Below, in pieces: positions 18,701-27,543 of a stretch of 39,626 nucleotides of DNA. Both the position numbers and the translations under genes were made by a program. Origin of the DNA: CAZLFA01 sp964558665. Its GTDB lineage: Bacteria; Desulfobacterota; Syntrophia; Syntrophales; PHBD01. The notes under the pieces were generated by a model that had not been told where the DNA came from, did not search any database, and saw nothing but the letters and a program-made list of their open reading frames with translations. Each line of letters opens with the position of its first letter. Position 1 is the first letter of the stretch. Location: positions 1 through 39,626 of the forward strand of contig CAZLFA010000035.1 in NCBI GenBank assembly GCA_964558665.1. Direction: 5' to 3'.

Positions 18701-19922
18701 GGGTGAGATTATCGGCGCCGTGCAGACCGCTCAGGACATCACCGAACGCATACGCGCCGAGGCCGAAAGGAAGCATCTCCAGGACCAGCTCAACCAGGCT
18801 CAAAAACTGGAGGCAATAGGCACACTCGCCGGCGGCATCGCGCATGACTTCAACAATATGCTGGCGGCAATTATCGGCTATACGGAACTCACCATCGACG
18901 AACCGGATGAAAAAATGCGCAGGCGCAAGTTGAACGAGGTTCTGAAAGCGTCAAAGAAGGCTAAAGACCTCGTCAGGCAGATACTGACATTCAGCCGTAA
19001 TACGGAACAGGAAAAGAAACCGCTTGACATGAAGCTGGTAACGAAGGAGGCGCTGAAGCTTTTAAGATCCACCCTTCCCGCCACCGTGGAAATCCGCCAG
19101 AATTTAACGGCGGACCCATGCATGATAAATGCGGATTTGACACAGATGCACCAGATCATCATGAACCTGTGCACCAATGCCGCACAGGCCATGGGGGAGA
19201 GAGGCGGCGTACTGGAGGTCAACCTTTCCCTGGAATACATCAAGGACAGCATCCTGCGTCAGCACCCGGATGCCGTCGCCGGACCTTATGTCAGGATGAC
19301 CGTGTCGGACACAGGACAAGGGATTGACCCGGCAATCAAGGATCGTATATTTGAACCATTTTTTACAACCAAAGGCATAGGGGAAGGAACCGGCCTGGGG
19401 CTCTCCGTCGTCTATGGCATTGTGAAGAACCACGGGGGTATAATCACGGCCGAGAGCGAACACGGCTATAAAACGGCCTTCGATGTCTATCTTCCCGCCA
19501 TCGGCAGCACTGAACCCAGAGAAGAGGCTTCTGTACCGGAGGACGTGCCGCAAGGCAGCGAACGCATTCTTCTGGTTGATGACGACCAGACATTGCTGGC
19601 CATGGGAAAACTGATGCTTGAGTCTCTGGGTTATACGGTAGATGTCAGGACAAGCGGCATGGAGGCGCTGGGTTCGTTCCTGGCCGATTCCGGATTCTAC
19701 GATCTCGTCATTACCGACATGACGATGCCCCTCATGACCGGCAGTGAACTTGCCGTAGAATTCCTGCGCATCAGGCCTGATATACCGATTATTTTGTGCA
19801 CCGGCTTCAGCGAATTCATCGACGAGGAGAAGGCAAAAGACATCGGCTTAAAGGCCTTTGTCATGAAGCCGTTCTCCAAAAAAACAATCGGCAGAATTGT
19901 CCGGGAAGTCCTGGATAAATAA
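15741..19922 (+). CDS. Hybrid sensor histidine kinase: dCache, five PAS, HisKA, HATPase, receiver
   Basis: A 1393-residue inner-membrane signalling protein. TM1 (about 18-38) and TM2 (about 302-322) flank a periplasmic dCache-type ligand-binding domain. Five PAS domains follow, starting near 350, 466, 590, 730 and 870. The HisKA box GGIAHDFNN gives the phospho-acceptor H1035. The HATPase has an N-box near 1130, DTGQGID near 1190 and GTGLGLS near 1216. A C-terminal receiver carries the phospho-acceptor D1326. PAS3 and PAS4 are nearly identical in places, a recent internal duplication. The start may be GTG 15741 or ATG 15750; neither has a strong ribosome-binding site. No output gene is adjacent. 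Its stop abuts the stop of the convergent dipeptidase with zero spacing. Confidence 0.9.
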   Translation: MDHMQTNEGKSGRHISLYAPYVIIIMAFILTGGFLFYITYENVKRETIDNLNARQMLHARQAAKGIEAFFDDHIRLLESLAKDPDIISLNPEGRKLMREFQASHAGEISIISRTDRQGRIVHPEPYDHSKVGQSVISINDFLETKRTKRVVISDVFTNRRGSKTIIIHVPVFKNGSFDGTLAVLLPFDVIAKRYVQDIRIGQDGYAWVISKGGTELSCPVPGHEGNSVLVNCKDFPDILAMAEKMMRGEQGITTYTFDRVRGSKVSKTIKHAVYMPINLRNQFWSIVVATPEDEALSPLEGFRNRMLLIALIFSIGMIFYIYTLLKNRLLADEVEQRKQTEAELRIKTDELDRYFTSSLDLLCIADIDGYFRRLNPEWERTLGYPLVELEGTSFFDLIHPDDIKATTEAVGQLAESKEVLSFVNRYRHRDGSYRFIEWKSYPVGSMIYAVARDITNNKITEDKISNLVAHQEALLAAIPDIIMEVDSNKIYRWANKAGLEFFGEDAIGKSADFYFSEEQSTYESVQPIFNGSEDVVYVESRQRRRDGEKRLLAWWCRVIKDSNGIVTGALSSARDITDDRAREEELRESRRQLADIISFLPDATMVIDRNGIVIAWNRAIEDMTGVKAEEMIGRGDYEYALPFYGERRPILIDLALHPDSRMETRYTAIHRFGDILFGESYTPKLAPGNVHLSATASVLRDSRGEIIAAIECIRNNTERKLADDALKESERRMADIINFLPDAALVIDKDGYVIAWNRAIEEMTGIKAGDVLGKGNFEYALPFYGERRPILIDLVLQPREEIEGRYRNIKWQGGTLVGEAYMPSLRGKRSYLLGTASPLYNTKGAIVGAIETIRDITDRRQMEETLSSEREQLASTLDGIPVPGFVIDKECKVTLWNRSNEVYTGRPKESMLGKKIDLSFLFKGKDSPSLAEIILTMQDEEIIRKYGHRGVNRSEISPGAFESVRTIRLRDEERIMSIQAARIYNPQGEIIGAVQTAQDITERIRAEAERKHLQDQLNQAQKLEAIGTLAGGIAHDFNNMLAAIIGYTELTIDEPDEKMRRRKLNEVLKASKKAKDLVRQILTFSRNTEQEKKPLDMKLVTKEALKLLRSTLPATVEIRQNLTADPCMINADLTQMHQIIMNLCTNAAQAMGERGGVLEVNLSLEYIKDSILRQHPDAVAGPYVRMTVSDTGQGIDPAIKDRIFEPFFTTKGIGEGTGLGLSVVYGIVKNHGGIITAESEHGYKTAFDVYLPAIGSTEPREEASVPEDVPQGSERILLVDDDQTLLAMGKLMLESLGYTVDVRTSGMEALGSFLADSGFYDLVITDMTMPLMTGSELAVEFLRIRPDIPIILCTGFSEFIDEEKAKDIGLKAFVMKPFSKKTIGRIVREVLDK

Positions 19923-20705
19923 TCACTCAATCGGAAAGTTGAAATAGCGCTCCGGAAAAGGTTCATTCCTCAGCGTGAAATGCCACCACTCCTTGTCATA
20001 ATACCTGAAGCCGTGCTTCTCCATCAGCACCTTCAGCAGCATCCTGTTCATCCTCTGCTGCAATCCCAACTTCGGATTTTCAGGATGGGAAAGCTCGTGG
20101 AAGCAGTCGAAGCCGGTGCCCATATCCACACTGTTGTCCCTGAACCTGCTTTCCGCCGGCAGATAGCACTCCTGCAGCGGCTGCCCCGACACGTACTCCG
20201 CCTGCGCGGGAACGGGAACCGGCACTATCGTCAGATCAACCGTGCTGCCTCTGCTGTGGCCTGAGCGGCTGGCAATATAGCCGTCCCTGAAGAGATTTCT
20301 TTTGTCGACCGTCGGGTAGAACTCTTTTTTGGTTTTGACGTCTTCGACATTCCTGGCCCATCTTACAAAATGATCGACCGCTCTCTGGGGCCTGTAGCAG
20401 TCATAAATCTTGATCGACAGCGAAAATCCTTTTAACTCCTCCTGTACCTTTGCCAGGGCATCGGCTGCTTTTTTTGTGAGTATGCACCTGGGTGCATTAT
20501 ATCCGTCTACCTTCTGCCCCACAAAGTTATGAGGGCCGTAATAGCGGATATCAAACTGTGCGGAGGGAATGGCCTTTTTCACATCAACAAAACCGTCCGG
20601 CATTCTGTTCTGAGCAGAGCATTGTCCCGAAAACACCTGAACAAGCGTTACAGCAATCAATAGCAATCCCCCGGAAATCAGCATCTTCGAAAAACAATTC
20701 TTCAT
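19923..20705 (-). CDS. VanX/DdpX-type D-Ala-D-Ala dipeptidase (peptidase M15D), exported
   Basis: A 260-residue zinc peptidase. Residues 1-31 are a signal peptide with a cysteine near the cleavage region. The family motif SGHSRGSTVD gives zinc ligands H150 and D157, and EWWHF gives the catalytic E239 and third ligand H242. The substrate pocket segment FDIRYYGPHNFVGQKVDGY (about 51-69) matches the VanX/DdpX family. Exported members are thought to trim D-Ala-D-Ala or related dipeptides for recycling rather than confer vancomycin resistance. I choose the ATG at 20705, 5 nt after GGAGG, over the in-frame ATG at 20717. No vanHA-like genes are near. Confidence 0.88.
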   Translation of the reverse strand: MKNCFSKMLISGGLLLIAVTLVQVFSGQCSAQNRMPDGFVDVKKAIPSAQFDIRYYGPHNFVGQKVDGYNAPRCILTKKAADALAKVQEELKGFSLSIKIYDCYRPQRAVDHFVRWARNVEDVKTKKEFYPTVDKRNLFRDGYIASRSGHSRGSTVDLTIVPVPVPAQAEYVSGQPLQECYLPAESRFRDNSVDMGTGFDCFHELSHPENPKLGLQQRMNRMLLKVLMEKHGFRYYDKEWWHFTLRNEPFPERYFNFPIE

Positions 20706-20727
20706 AGCAACCTCCATAAATAGTGTC

Positions 20728-20752
20728 CATCCGGAAACTCCGGATGCTTAAA
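20728..20752. repeat. Short dispersed repeat copy A
   Basis: The sequence CGGAAACTCCGGATGCTTAAAC (from 20732) recurs with few changes at about 32290-32311. It contains the small palindrome TCCGG-AAACT-CCGGA and lies just before the long palindrome at 20761. Confidence 0.55.
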
Positions 20753-20760
20753 CTTCTGAA

Positions 20761-20880
20761 CTCTGCGCAAGGGATTTTCAAGCGGCGAATCAAATATTTT
20801 TTCATCAGGCAGGGCCTGGAAAATGATCACGGCTTCCGTCGAAAAAATATTCCGAGCCGCGGGAAACTCTTTGCGCAGAG
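20761..20880. repeat. Long imperfect palindrome, copy 1
   Basis: Left arm 20761-20803 pairs with right arm 20841-20880. The base stem is a perfect 10-bp match (CTCTGCGCAA with TTGCGCAGAG), and the upper stem contains AGCGGC paired with GCCGCG and ATATTTTTTC paired with GAAAAAATAT. The loop is 37 nt. The upper stem is shared with the copy at 28528, while the base stem is different in sequence but also paired. It lies between the dipeptidase promoter side and the 3' end of the DHH gene. Confidence 0.75.
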
Positions 20881-20918
20881 ACAATAAAACCAGCGCAAGG
20901 GATTTGCAAATAGAACCA

Positions 20919-21992
20919 TCACTCGCTGTTTTGCATAAGCTTCTGCAAATGGTCCGGCGCTGCCTTGAATATCCTCAGGAAACGCTCCGTCATTACTCCA
21001 CACATACGCTCGTATTCGTCCCGGCCTTGACACGGAGCCATGCCGCCCGCCATCTTGCTGTGACCGCCGCCCCTGCCCAAACCTCTTACCATGTTCTGCA
21101 TGACCCTGCCGGCAGGCGGTTTGTTTCTGCCGGTCCTGAGAGACAGGATCATGGAACGCTCCTTCTCATGATAACCGGTGGCCAGGCACCACGATATACC
21201 CTTCATGGCATTAAGGAGATCGGCTATCTCCGCCACTAATTCCGGAATAAAGACCGCACCCGCATGGCATATACAGAGATTCTTCGCAATCGCAACGTGC
21301 TGCATGGCTTTGGCTATGGCGCGATAATATTCACGCTCACGGCGCGGATGGCGTATTCGTGCCAGTTTGCGCTGGTTCACATGCGGCATCACGGCTACCA
21401 TGGCAGCATGATCCGCGGGCGTTGACTCTCTCAGGAAATCCTGGGTTTCGGATATGATGGCATAGGCGACAGCCGTGGCCAGCCCCTGATCGATTTTGAG
21501 ATTGCAGTCGTTAAAGTATCTCAGAGCCAGTGTGGTGCATGCTCCGAAGCGCGTCGATACCGCCAGGAAATCCGCCTTCACTCTGGATTGCAGCGGGTGA
21601 TGATCGATAACGATGTGCGGCTTGAACTTTTCCGAAGGAAATGAATTGTTGCCCGTGCCCGGCTGGGCATCGACGATAGCGAGGACGTCCGTCTTCCGGA
21701 TATCCGTTTCGTGATTGTTCACCCGGTGCAGAGGGATCTTCAGCAGTTCGACCATGTATCTGTTTTCCGCCCGCCCGAGGCGCCCGCCGTAAACCAGGCG
21801 TGTGCGGACGCCAAAATGCGCCCCGATCCGGGAGAGAATCCAGCCCGAGGCGATGGCATCCGGATCCGGATAGTCATGGAGAAATATGACCAGTCTCCGC
21901 CCCTTTTGAATAACATCCTTCAGCTTGTCGCATTCACTCAGCGACTCTCTTTTCGGGTGAATTTCACCCGCCGTGCATTTCTGATTTGTCAT
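20919..21992 (-). CDS. DHH/DHHA1 family phosphoesterase (NrnA-like)
   Basis: A 357-residue soluble protein. The DHH domain shows motif I DYPDPDAIASG (about 39-49) and the name-giving IVIDHHPLQS (about 131-140), both of which bind manganese. The C-terminal DHHA1 domain ends with the substrate-binding glycine run GRGGGHSKMAGG near 313-324. Relatives cleave short oligonucleotides (nanoRNA), pAp or cyclic dinucleotides. With a GGDEF enzyme in the same window a cyclic-dinucleotide role is conceivable, but NrnA-like turnover is the default. The ribosome-binding site is weak. It is a single-gene unit. Confidence 0.83.
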   Translation of the reverse strand: MTNQKCTAGEIHPKRESLSECDKLKDVIQKGRRLVIFLHDYPDPDAIASGWILSRIGAHFGVRTRLVYGGRLGRAENRYMVELLKIPLHRVNNHETDIRKTDVLAIVDAQPGTGNNSFPSEKFKPHIVIDHHPLQSRVKADFLAVSTRFGACTTLALRYFNDCNLKIDQGLATAVAYAIISETQDFLRESTPADHAAMVAVMPHVNQRKLARIRHPRREREYYRAIAKAMQHVAIAKNLCICHAGAVFIPELVAEIADLLNAMKGISWCLATGYHEKERSMILSLRTGRNKPPAGRVMQNMVRGLGRGGGHSKMAGGMAPCQGRDEYERMCGVMTERFLRIFKAAPDHLQKLMQNSE

Positions 21993-22244
21993 TGCTCAGT
22001 AAGATCTGAATTGTATGTGGATAAACGCTTCCTCAATTTTTGTTATTACTACCACATTTAAAAAGAATATCTCAAAGGTTTATTCCGCATCCTTCATATT
22101 TGTTGTGTAAATCATGGGTTTTATATATAACACTGCATATACTTCCGGATATGGAGATTCACCGATAATGAACAGGGCTGCCTCCCGCTGACGATCTGCA
22201 CAGCCCGGAGCATCAGAAAAACCAGATAACTCTGAGGAGCCTTC

Positions 22245-23099
22245 ATGAAAAGCAGGATTGCCGATGCCCTTAAGGTTGTTCACCCGCCTGTTGCCCTTCT
22301 CTGGTCCGACGAAAGGCCGGAAGGGGCCATGCAGTTTGCTAAGGACAAATGGGGGTGCGTGATGTGGCTTGCCGCAGCCGCCGTCAGGGGAAAAACGGCG
22401 GTATGTGACCGCAGGACCTTTGGTTGCGTCGGGGGTGGAGTCGGCCTGGGCTTCGAAAACCAGTACAAAAACTTCCCCGGCGGCGAGGACTGTTTCTGCC
22501 ATTTTCTCTCCATCGGCAACGCCGCGTGGGAAAAAGGGCGGCGGGCGGCGGAGCAGGTCAAGCCCTTCATGACTCAGGAGGCTCACGATAATTTTGTCAA
22601 GGGAGAAGGCTATTTCAAATCGCCTCAACATGCCAGGCGTTTCGTTGAAGGCCTCCCGATCACCGGCATCCCTGCCAGGTACGCCGTCTTCAAACCGCTG
22701 AAGTCGGTTGATGCTCCAGTTGAAATACCCCGGACGATTATTTTTTTTGTCGATCCGGATCGCCTCTCGGCGCTGGTAGTCCTGGCAAACTACGGGCGGG
22801 GAGACAGTGAAAACGTCTATATCCCCTACGCGGCCGGATGCCAGACCATCGGCATCTTCACCTACCGCGAGGCTGAAGCGGACAGACCGCGCGCCGTTGT
22901 CGGTCTCACGGACATATCCGCCCGTCTCGCCGTCCGGAAACAACTGGGCGACAACCTCCTGACCTTCGCCATGCCTTACGCTATGTTTCTTGAAATGGAA
23001 GCAAATGTGGAAGGCTCTTTTCTGGAGCGCGATGCATGGCGAAATCTTCTCTCTTCCGGCGAACCGGAAAAAGCGCCGGAACCCCTGAAGAAATCATGA
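22245..23099 (+). CDS. DUF169 family protein
   Basis: A 284-residue soluble protein of the DUF169 (COG2043) family. Hallmarks are the N-terminal PPVALLWSDERPEGA (about 14-28), a cysteine at position 38 (WGCVMW), a cysteine/glycine segment GCVGGGVGLGF (about 65-75), the YFKSP motif near 122, and a central VDPDRLSALVVLANY stretch. The function of the family is unknown; conserved cysteines suggest metal or cofactor binding. A GAGGAG ribosome-binding site precedes the ATG. Its stop overlaps the start of the EamA transporter (ATGA), so the two are translationally coupled and may act in one pathway. Confidence 0.85.
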   Translation: MKSRIADALKVVHPPVALLWSDERPEGAMQFAKDKWGCVMWLAAAAVRGKTAVCDRRTFGCVGGGVGLGFENQYKNFPGGEDCFCHFLSIGNAAWEKGRRAAEQVKPFMTQEAHDNFVKGEGYFKSPQHARRFVEGLPITGIPARYAVFKPLKSVDAPVEIPRTIIFFVDPDRLSALVVLANYGRGDSENVYIPYAAGCQTIGIFTYREAEADRPRAVVGLTDISARLAVRKQLGDNLLTFAMPYAMFLEMEANVEGSFLERDAWRNLLSSGEPEKAPEPLKKS

Positions 23100-24010
23100 A
23101 CGGGAAAAAGCCTTTCATGCAGCCGGCAACTGCCGCGCTGATCGCCCTTTCGTGCATCTGGGGCTACAACTGGGTTGTCATGAAGGAGTGCCTCAAGTAT
23201 GCAGGTCCTTTTGATTTCGCGGCGATGCGCAGCTTCATAGGCGCCTTCTCTCTTTTCATCATCATGATCTGGATGAAAAAACCGTTCAAACCGAAAGAGA
23301 TTGTGATGACCGTCATCCTCGGCCTTTTCACAACGACCGGATGCGTCGGACTTGTTGCATGGTCGCTGGACACCGGCGCTGTCGGAAAAACGGCTATCCT
23401 TGTCTATTTCATGCCGTTCTGGGTGCTGGTCACAGCCTGGCCGCTCCTCGGCGAGCGCATCCGCGGTCTGCAGTGGGCGGCAGTCATTCTGGCCTTTGTG
23501 GGCCTGCTGGTGATTCTGGAGCCATGGAATCTCCACGGCTCATTGAAAAGCAAGCTTCTGGCCATTCTCTCCGGCGTGGCATGGGGGGCGAGCGCCCTTT
23601 ATACAAAGATCATCCACAGGCGCGTGAAATTCGATCTGCTTTCACTGACGGCATGGCAGATGTTCTTCGGTTCCCTGCCCCTTCTGGCTGTCGCGCTTCT
23701 TGTACCTTCCCGCCCGATTGAATGGTCAACCTATTTTATCGCCGGCACCTTCTACAGTTCCGTCATCAGCCAGGCCGCGGCATTGCTGATCTGGTTTTAC
23801 ATCCTGCAAAAACTTCCCGCCGGCATCGCCAGTATGGGGACATTGGCGACTCCGGTCATCGGCATCGCCGCGGCGGCCGCTGAACTGGGAGAAAGACCCA
23901 CCATGATGGAGGCGGGCGGCATGGCCATGATCATGGCAGGGCTTGTCCTGTTGAGTCTCTATACCATAACACTGCACTGGAAGGTAAAATCCGCTCCTCT
24001 GGAGAAGTGA
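23096..24010 (+). CDS. EamA/DMT-family transporter
   Basis: A 304-residue inner-membrane protein with ten hydrophobic helices in two EamA repeats of five, as in drug/metabolite exporters of amino acids or related compounds. The opening LIALSCIWGYNWVVMK and the end of the first repeat, AVILAFVGLLVIL, are typical. I place the start at 23096, an ATGA overlap with the DUF169 stop, rather than the upstream in-frame ATG at 23036, since the latter adds a 20-residue charged stretch not seen in the family. The substrate is unknown. Confidence 0.86.
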   Translation: MNGKKPFMQPATAALIALSCIWGYNWVVMKECLKYAGPFDFAAMRSFIGAFSLFIIMIWMKKPFKPKEIVMTVILGLFTTTGCVGLVAWSLDTGAVGKTAILVYFMPFWVLVTAWPLLGERIRGLQWAAVILAFVGLLVILEPWNLHGSLKSKLLAILSGVAWGASALYTKIIHRRVKFDLLSLTAWQMFFGSLPLLAVALLVPSRPIEWSTYFIAGTFYSSVISQAAALLIWFYILQKLPAGIASMGTLATPVIGIAAAAAELGERPTMMEAGGMAMIMAGLVLLSLYTITLHWKVKSAPLEK

Positions 24011-24064
24011 CATCTTCATCATCCGCTGTTTTCTGACAGGAACCGGCCGGTCCGTGAAAACCCT

Positions 24065-24094
24065 TTGACACGGGACCTTGTCTTTACGTATAAT
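24065..24094 (+). promoter_or_regulatory. Full-consensus sigma-70 promoter
   Basis: A perfect TTGACA (24065-24070) and a perfect TATAAT (24089-24094) are separated by 18 nt. The predicted transcript starts near 24101 and leaves a ~115-nt leader before the sensor gene at 24216. The remainder of 24011-24215 holds no gene. Confidence 0.75.
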
Positions 24095-24215
24095 CGGGTC
24101 AATAGAATGGTCACCCGGCTTTCCCTCCCCGGAGTCGGAATGACGTTCAGCCCGTCTTTCAGCCTCATCAAAAACGGAGGCGTTCATTGCCGACGCTAAA
24201 AGAAACAAGAGTGTA

Positions 24216-27200
24216 ATGATGAATTTCCGGAAATGCCCCGCATGCATAATAATTGTACTGAGCATGATAGTGGCGGCAGGGTTCTTACTGCCGTCAATTT
24301 CAGAAGCGGAAGGAAATGTAAAAGTCGGCGTCCTGGCAAATCGCGGCAATGAACAATGCAGGAAGCGGTGGGAACCGACAATGCATTACCTGACGAAAAA
24401 AGTCGCCCCTCACAAATTTGAACTCGTACCCCTTTCCTTTGAACAGATCATCCCGGCCGTCCGGGACGGCAAAGTAGATTTTGTCATCTGCAATTCCGGC
24501 ATCTTTGTTGATATCGAGGCGATGTACGGTGTAACAGGCATAGCGACAATAAAGACAAAAATAAAGAATGGCTATTACACGGTATTCGGGGGAGTCATTT
24601 TCACACGATCCGACAATCAGTCGATCAAGGCATTTCATGATTTGAAGGGCAGGTCTTTTATTGCCGCTGATCGCGACTCGCTGGGCGGCTGGCAGGTGCA
24701 ATGGAGGGAATTCAAGCGGGCCGGGATAGATCCTTATCAGGACTTCAAATCACTGCGGTTCGCCGGCCAGCATGACGCGGCGGTTTTTGAGGTTCTTAAG
24801 GGAAATGCCGAAGCCGGCGCATGCAGAACGGATGTATTGGAGGACCTGGCCGCTGCCGGAAAAATCAAACTGACGGACATTCGCGTGCTCGCCGAAGGCA
24901 ACGATGTTACATCTGCAAGAAAAGCTTTTCCTTTTCTGCTCAGCACCCGCCTTTATCCGGAGTGGGCCTTTGCCAAACTGTCGCACACTTCACAGGATCT
25001 GGCCTCGCATGTCTCTCTGGCGCTCCAGGCCATGCAGGCTGATGACCCGGCAGCCGTTGCCGGCGACTGCGGAGGCTGGAGTTATCCACTCAACTACCAG
25101 CCCGTTCACGATCTTCAACAGGAATTGAAAATCGGCTATTATGGGAAACTTACTCCCGGTACCATTCAAGAAACCATCAGGATATACTGGAGGGAGCTTG
25201 TCATACTGCTCCTGGTTATCGCCGTCCTGTCAATGGCCCTGTTTTTCATTGCCGTCCTGTACAGGCGTTCCATGCAGCTCAGCTTGCGGCTCGACAGCGA
25301 ACTGAGGGAGAAAGACAGGATATCAACCATCCTCCGGGAAAGCGAGGAACGCTGGAGTTTTGCCCTCGAGGGATCAGGCGACGGCGTATGGGACTGGAAC
25401 GCAGCAACCAGCGAAGTCTACTTCTCCCGGCAGTGGAAAACCATGCTGGGATTTGAGGAACATGAAATCGGAAACAAGCTGGAAGAGTGGGACAAGCGCT
25501 TGCACCCCGATGATCGTGATCATGTCTATAAAGAAATCAACAGGCACTTTGCCGGGGAAACCCCGGTTTACATGAGCGAGCACCGGCTTCTGTGCAAAAA
25601 CGGATCGTACAAGTGGATCCTTGATCGCGGAAAGGTGGTATCCCGCACTGAAGACGACAAACCGCTCAGGGTCGTCGGCACGCACACCGATCTGACAGAG
25701 CGCAGGTATGCCGAGGAGACATTGAAGGCAAGCAAGTCAAAGCTCGATCTTGCACTGGCTTCCGCCCGCATGGGCACGTGGGTTCTGGATCTCACCGACG
25801 GCAGGCGCTATTTTGACGAACAGATATGCCGCCTGCTGGGAATTGATCCGGACAGTTTCCAGGGTACACCAGAGGAGTTTTTCAGAGTCATTCATCCGGA
25901 AGATAGGGAAATGTTAAAAGAGGCACTGCAAAGAACCATTACCAGTGGCGTGCCCTATGAACCGGAATATCGCGTGATCCTGCCTGACGGAACTATGCGC
26001 TATATAGCGGCACGGGGTATGATGACCCTCGACGAAACAGGCAAACCCATGCGCCTCAACGGAGTAGGCTGGGACATTACCGACCGCAAGCTGACGGAAG
26101 TGGCTCTGCTGGAATCGGAAAACAAGTTCAGGGACCTGTCCGAAAAGGCGCTCGTCGGCGTTTATCTCATCCAGGACAATCTGTTTAAATATGTGAATGC
26201 GGAGTTTGCCCGGATATTAGGATACGCTGTCGATGAGATGATCGACAGACTCGGTCCCCCGGATGTCATCTTTCCCGAAGATTTGTCTTTGGTCGAAGAC
26301 AGCCTCCGGAAAAGGATTTCGGGAGAGATCAAGTCAACCAGCTACAGCTTCAGGATACTGACCAAGAACGGGGACGTCCGGTATATTGAAGTGTACAGTT
26401 CACGCACCTCCTATCAGGGCAAGTTTGCTGTAATCGGATCCGCGCTTGATGTGTCCGACCGCAGACGAATGGAGGAGGCGCTGCGTGAAAGTGAAGAGAG
26501 ATACCGCAGTATTTTTGAAAACGCCCGCGAAGGGATATTCCAGTCCACTCCGGAAGGACACCTTCTCCAGGCAAACCCGGCCATGGCCAGGATATTCGGC
26601 TACGACTCGCCTGAGGAGATGACGAAAGCCGTTACAGACATGGCAGTCCAGGGATACGTCGATCCCGGAGAACGGGAAATATTCACACGGACAATAGAGG
26701 AACAGGGAAGCGTCGAAAACTTCCGGATCGAAGTTTACAGAAAGAACGGAAGCAGGATATGGATATCCATCAACGCACGGACAGTACGCGACGAAGCAGG
26801 CAGAACTCTCTATTACGAAGGTACACACGAAGACGTCACGGAACAAAAACTGATGGAGGACATGATAAAGGAGAATGAAAGAAGATACCGCCATCTGGTG
26901 GAGAACAGCAACGACATCATCTACACCACCGACACGAGGGGCATTTTGACCTACGTTAATCCCGCCGCCGAGAAGCTTACCGGCTACCCGATATCACAGT
27001 TGTTCGGCAGACATTACGGCTTCATTATCAGAGAAGATCACCGTGAATCCCTGAACAGATTTTATGAAAAACAATACAGGGAAAGAAACCAGGTATCCTA
27101 TCACGAATTCCCCATTGTAACCAGAGACGGCAGGGAAACATGGCTCGGCCAGCAGGTACAGCTTATTTTCGACCAGGAAAGAATAACCGGCTTCCAGGCG

Positions 27201-27518
27201 ACAGCCCGCGACATCACCGACCGCATGAAGGCTGAGGAAGAGCAGCGGGAGAGGGAAAAACTCGCCGCCCTTATCCAAACGGCAGGGATGATTTCTCATG
27301 AGATGAATCAGCCCCTGCAGGCCATACTGGGCCAGGCCGACCTTATGGGAATGAGTCTGCCGGAAGGGGATGCTAAAAAAGAACGCATCAGGATTATAAA
27401 GGGGCAGATAGAGAGAATGCGCGCCATCACGAAAAAACTGATGAGCATAAGCAGGTATGAGACAAAACCTTATGCGGGAAAGTCCACGATAGTTGACCTG
27501 GACAAATCGGCCGAATAA
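24216..27518 (+). CDS. PhnD-like / five-PAS / HisKA sensor lacking an ATPase domain
   Basis: An 1100-residue membrane protein. A signal peptide (1-31) is followed by a periplasmic phosphonate-binding-like domain (about 34-300) of the type found in the tetrathionate sensor TtrS. A membrane helix is at about 327-350, then five PAS domains start near 377, 506, 635, 760 and 889. A HisKA dimerisation box SHEMNQPLQ gives phospho-acceptor H1028. The protein stops 72 residues later with STIVDLDKSAE; no N, G1 or G2 box of a HATPase domain exists here or in the 25 nt before the next gene. It may be phosphorylated by another kinase or act as a scaffold. It begins ATGATG; the ribosome-binding site is weak but a full-consensus promoter lies upstream. 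Confidence 0.87.
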   Translation: MMNFRKCPACIIIVLSMIVAAGFLLPSISEAEGNVKVGVLANRGNEQCRKRWEPTMHYLTKKVAPHKFELVPLSFEQIIPAVRDGKVDFVICNSGIFVDIEAMYGVTGIATIKTKIKNGYYTVFGGVIFTRSDNQSIKAFHDLKGRSFIAADRDSLGGWQVQWREFKRAGIDPYQDFKSLRFAGQHDAAVFEVLKGNAEAGACRTDVLEDLAAAGKIKLTDIRVLAEGNDVTSARKAFPFLLSTRLYPEWAFAKLSHTSQDLASHVSLALQAMQADDPAAVAGDCGGWSYPLNYQPVHDLQQELKIGYYGKLTPGTIQETIRIYWRELVILLLVIAVLSMALFFIAVLYRRSMQLSLRLDSELREKDRISTILRESEERWSFALEGSGDGVWDWNAATSEVYFSRQWKTMLGFEEHEIGNKLEEWDKRLHPDDRDHVYKEINRHFAGETPVYMSEHRLLCKNGSYKWILDRGKVVSRTEDDKPLRVVGTHTDLTERRYAEETLKASKSKLDLALASARMGTWVLDLTDGRRYFDEQICRLLGIDPDSFQGTPEEFFRVIHPEDREMLKEALQRTITSGVPYEPEYRVILPDGTMRYIAARGMMTLDETGKPMRLNGVGWDITDRKLTEVALLESENKFRDLSEKALVGVYLIQDNLFKYVNAEFARILGYAVDEMIDRLGPPDVIFPEDLSLVEDSLRKRISGEIKSTSYSFRILTKNGDVRYIEVYSSRTSYQGKFAVIGSALDVSDRRRMEEALRESEERYRSIFENAREGIFQSTPEGHLLQANPAMARIFGYDSPEEMTKAVTDMAVQGYVDPGEREIFTRTIEEQGSVENFRIEVYRKNGSRIWISINARTVRDEAGRTLYYEGTHEDVTEQKLMEDMIKENERRYRHLVENSNDIIYTTDTRGILTYVNPAAEKLTGYPISQLFGRHYGFIIREDHRESLNRFYEKQYRERNQVSYHEFPIVTRDGRETWLGQQVQLIFDQERITGFQATARDITDRMKAEEEQREREKLAALIQTAGMISHEMNQPLQAILGQADLMGMSLPEGDAKKERIRIIKGQIERMRAITKKLMSISRYETKPYAGKSTIVDLDKSAE

Positions 27519-27543
27519 CCGGCAATAAACAGGAGGGATGACA

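Noticed and set aside
19923..20705. Vancomycin-resistance gene cluster
   Set aside because: Only the VanX-like dipeptidase is present, with a signal peptide and no ligase or dehydrogenase nearby; recycling is more likely.
20919..22244. Cyclic-di-AMP phosphodiesterase assignment for the DHH protein
   Set aside because: It lacks the membrane and GGDEF-like domains of GdpP, so a general NrnA-like label is safer.
22080..22244. RNA gene or riboswitch upstream of DUF169
   Set aside because: Only a 6-bp GGGCTG/CAGCCC match is seen; no recognised fold.
27519..27543. Missing ATPase domain of the HisKA-only sensor hidden in another frame
   Set aside because: Only 25 nt separate the stop from the receiver start, too short for any domain.
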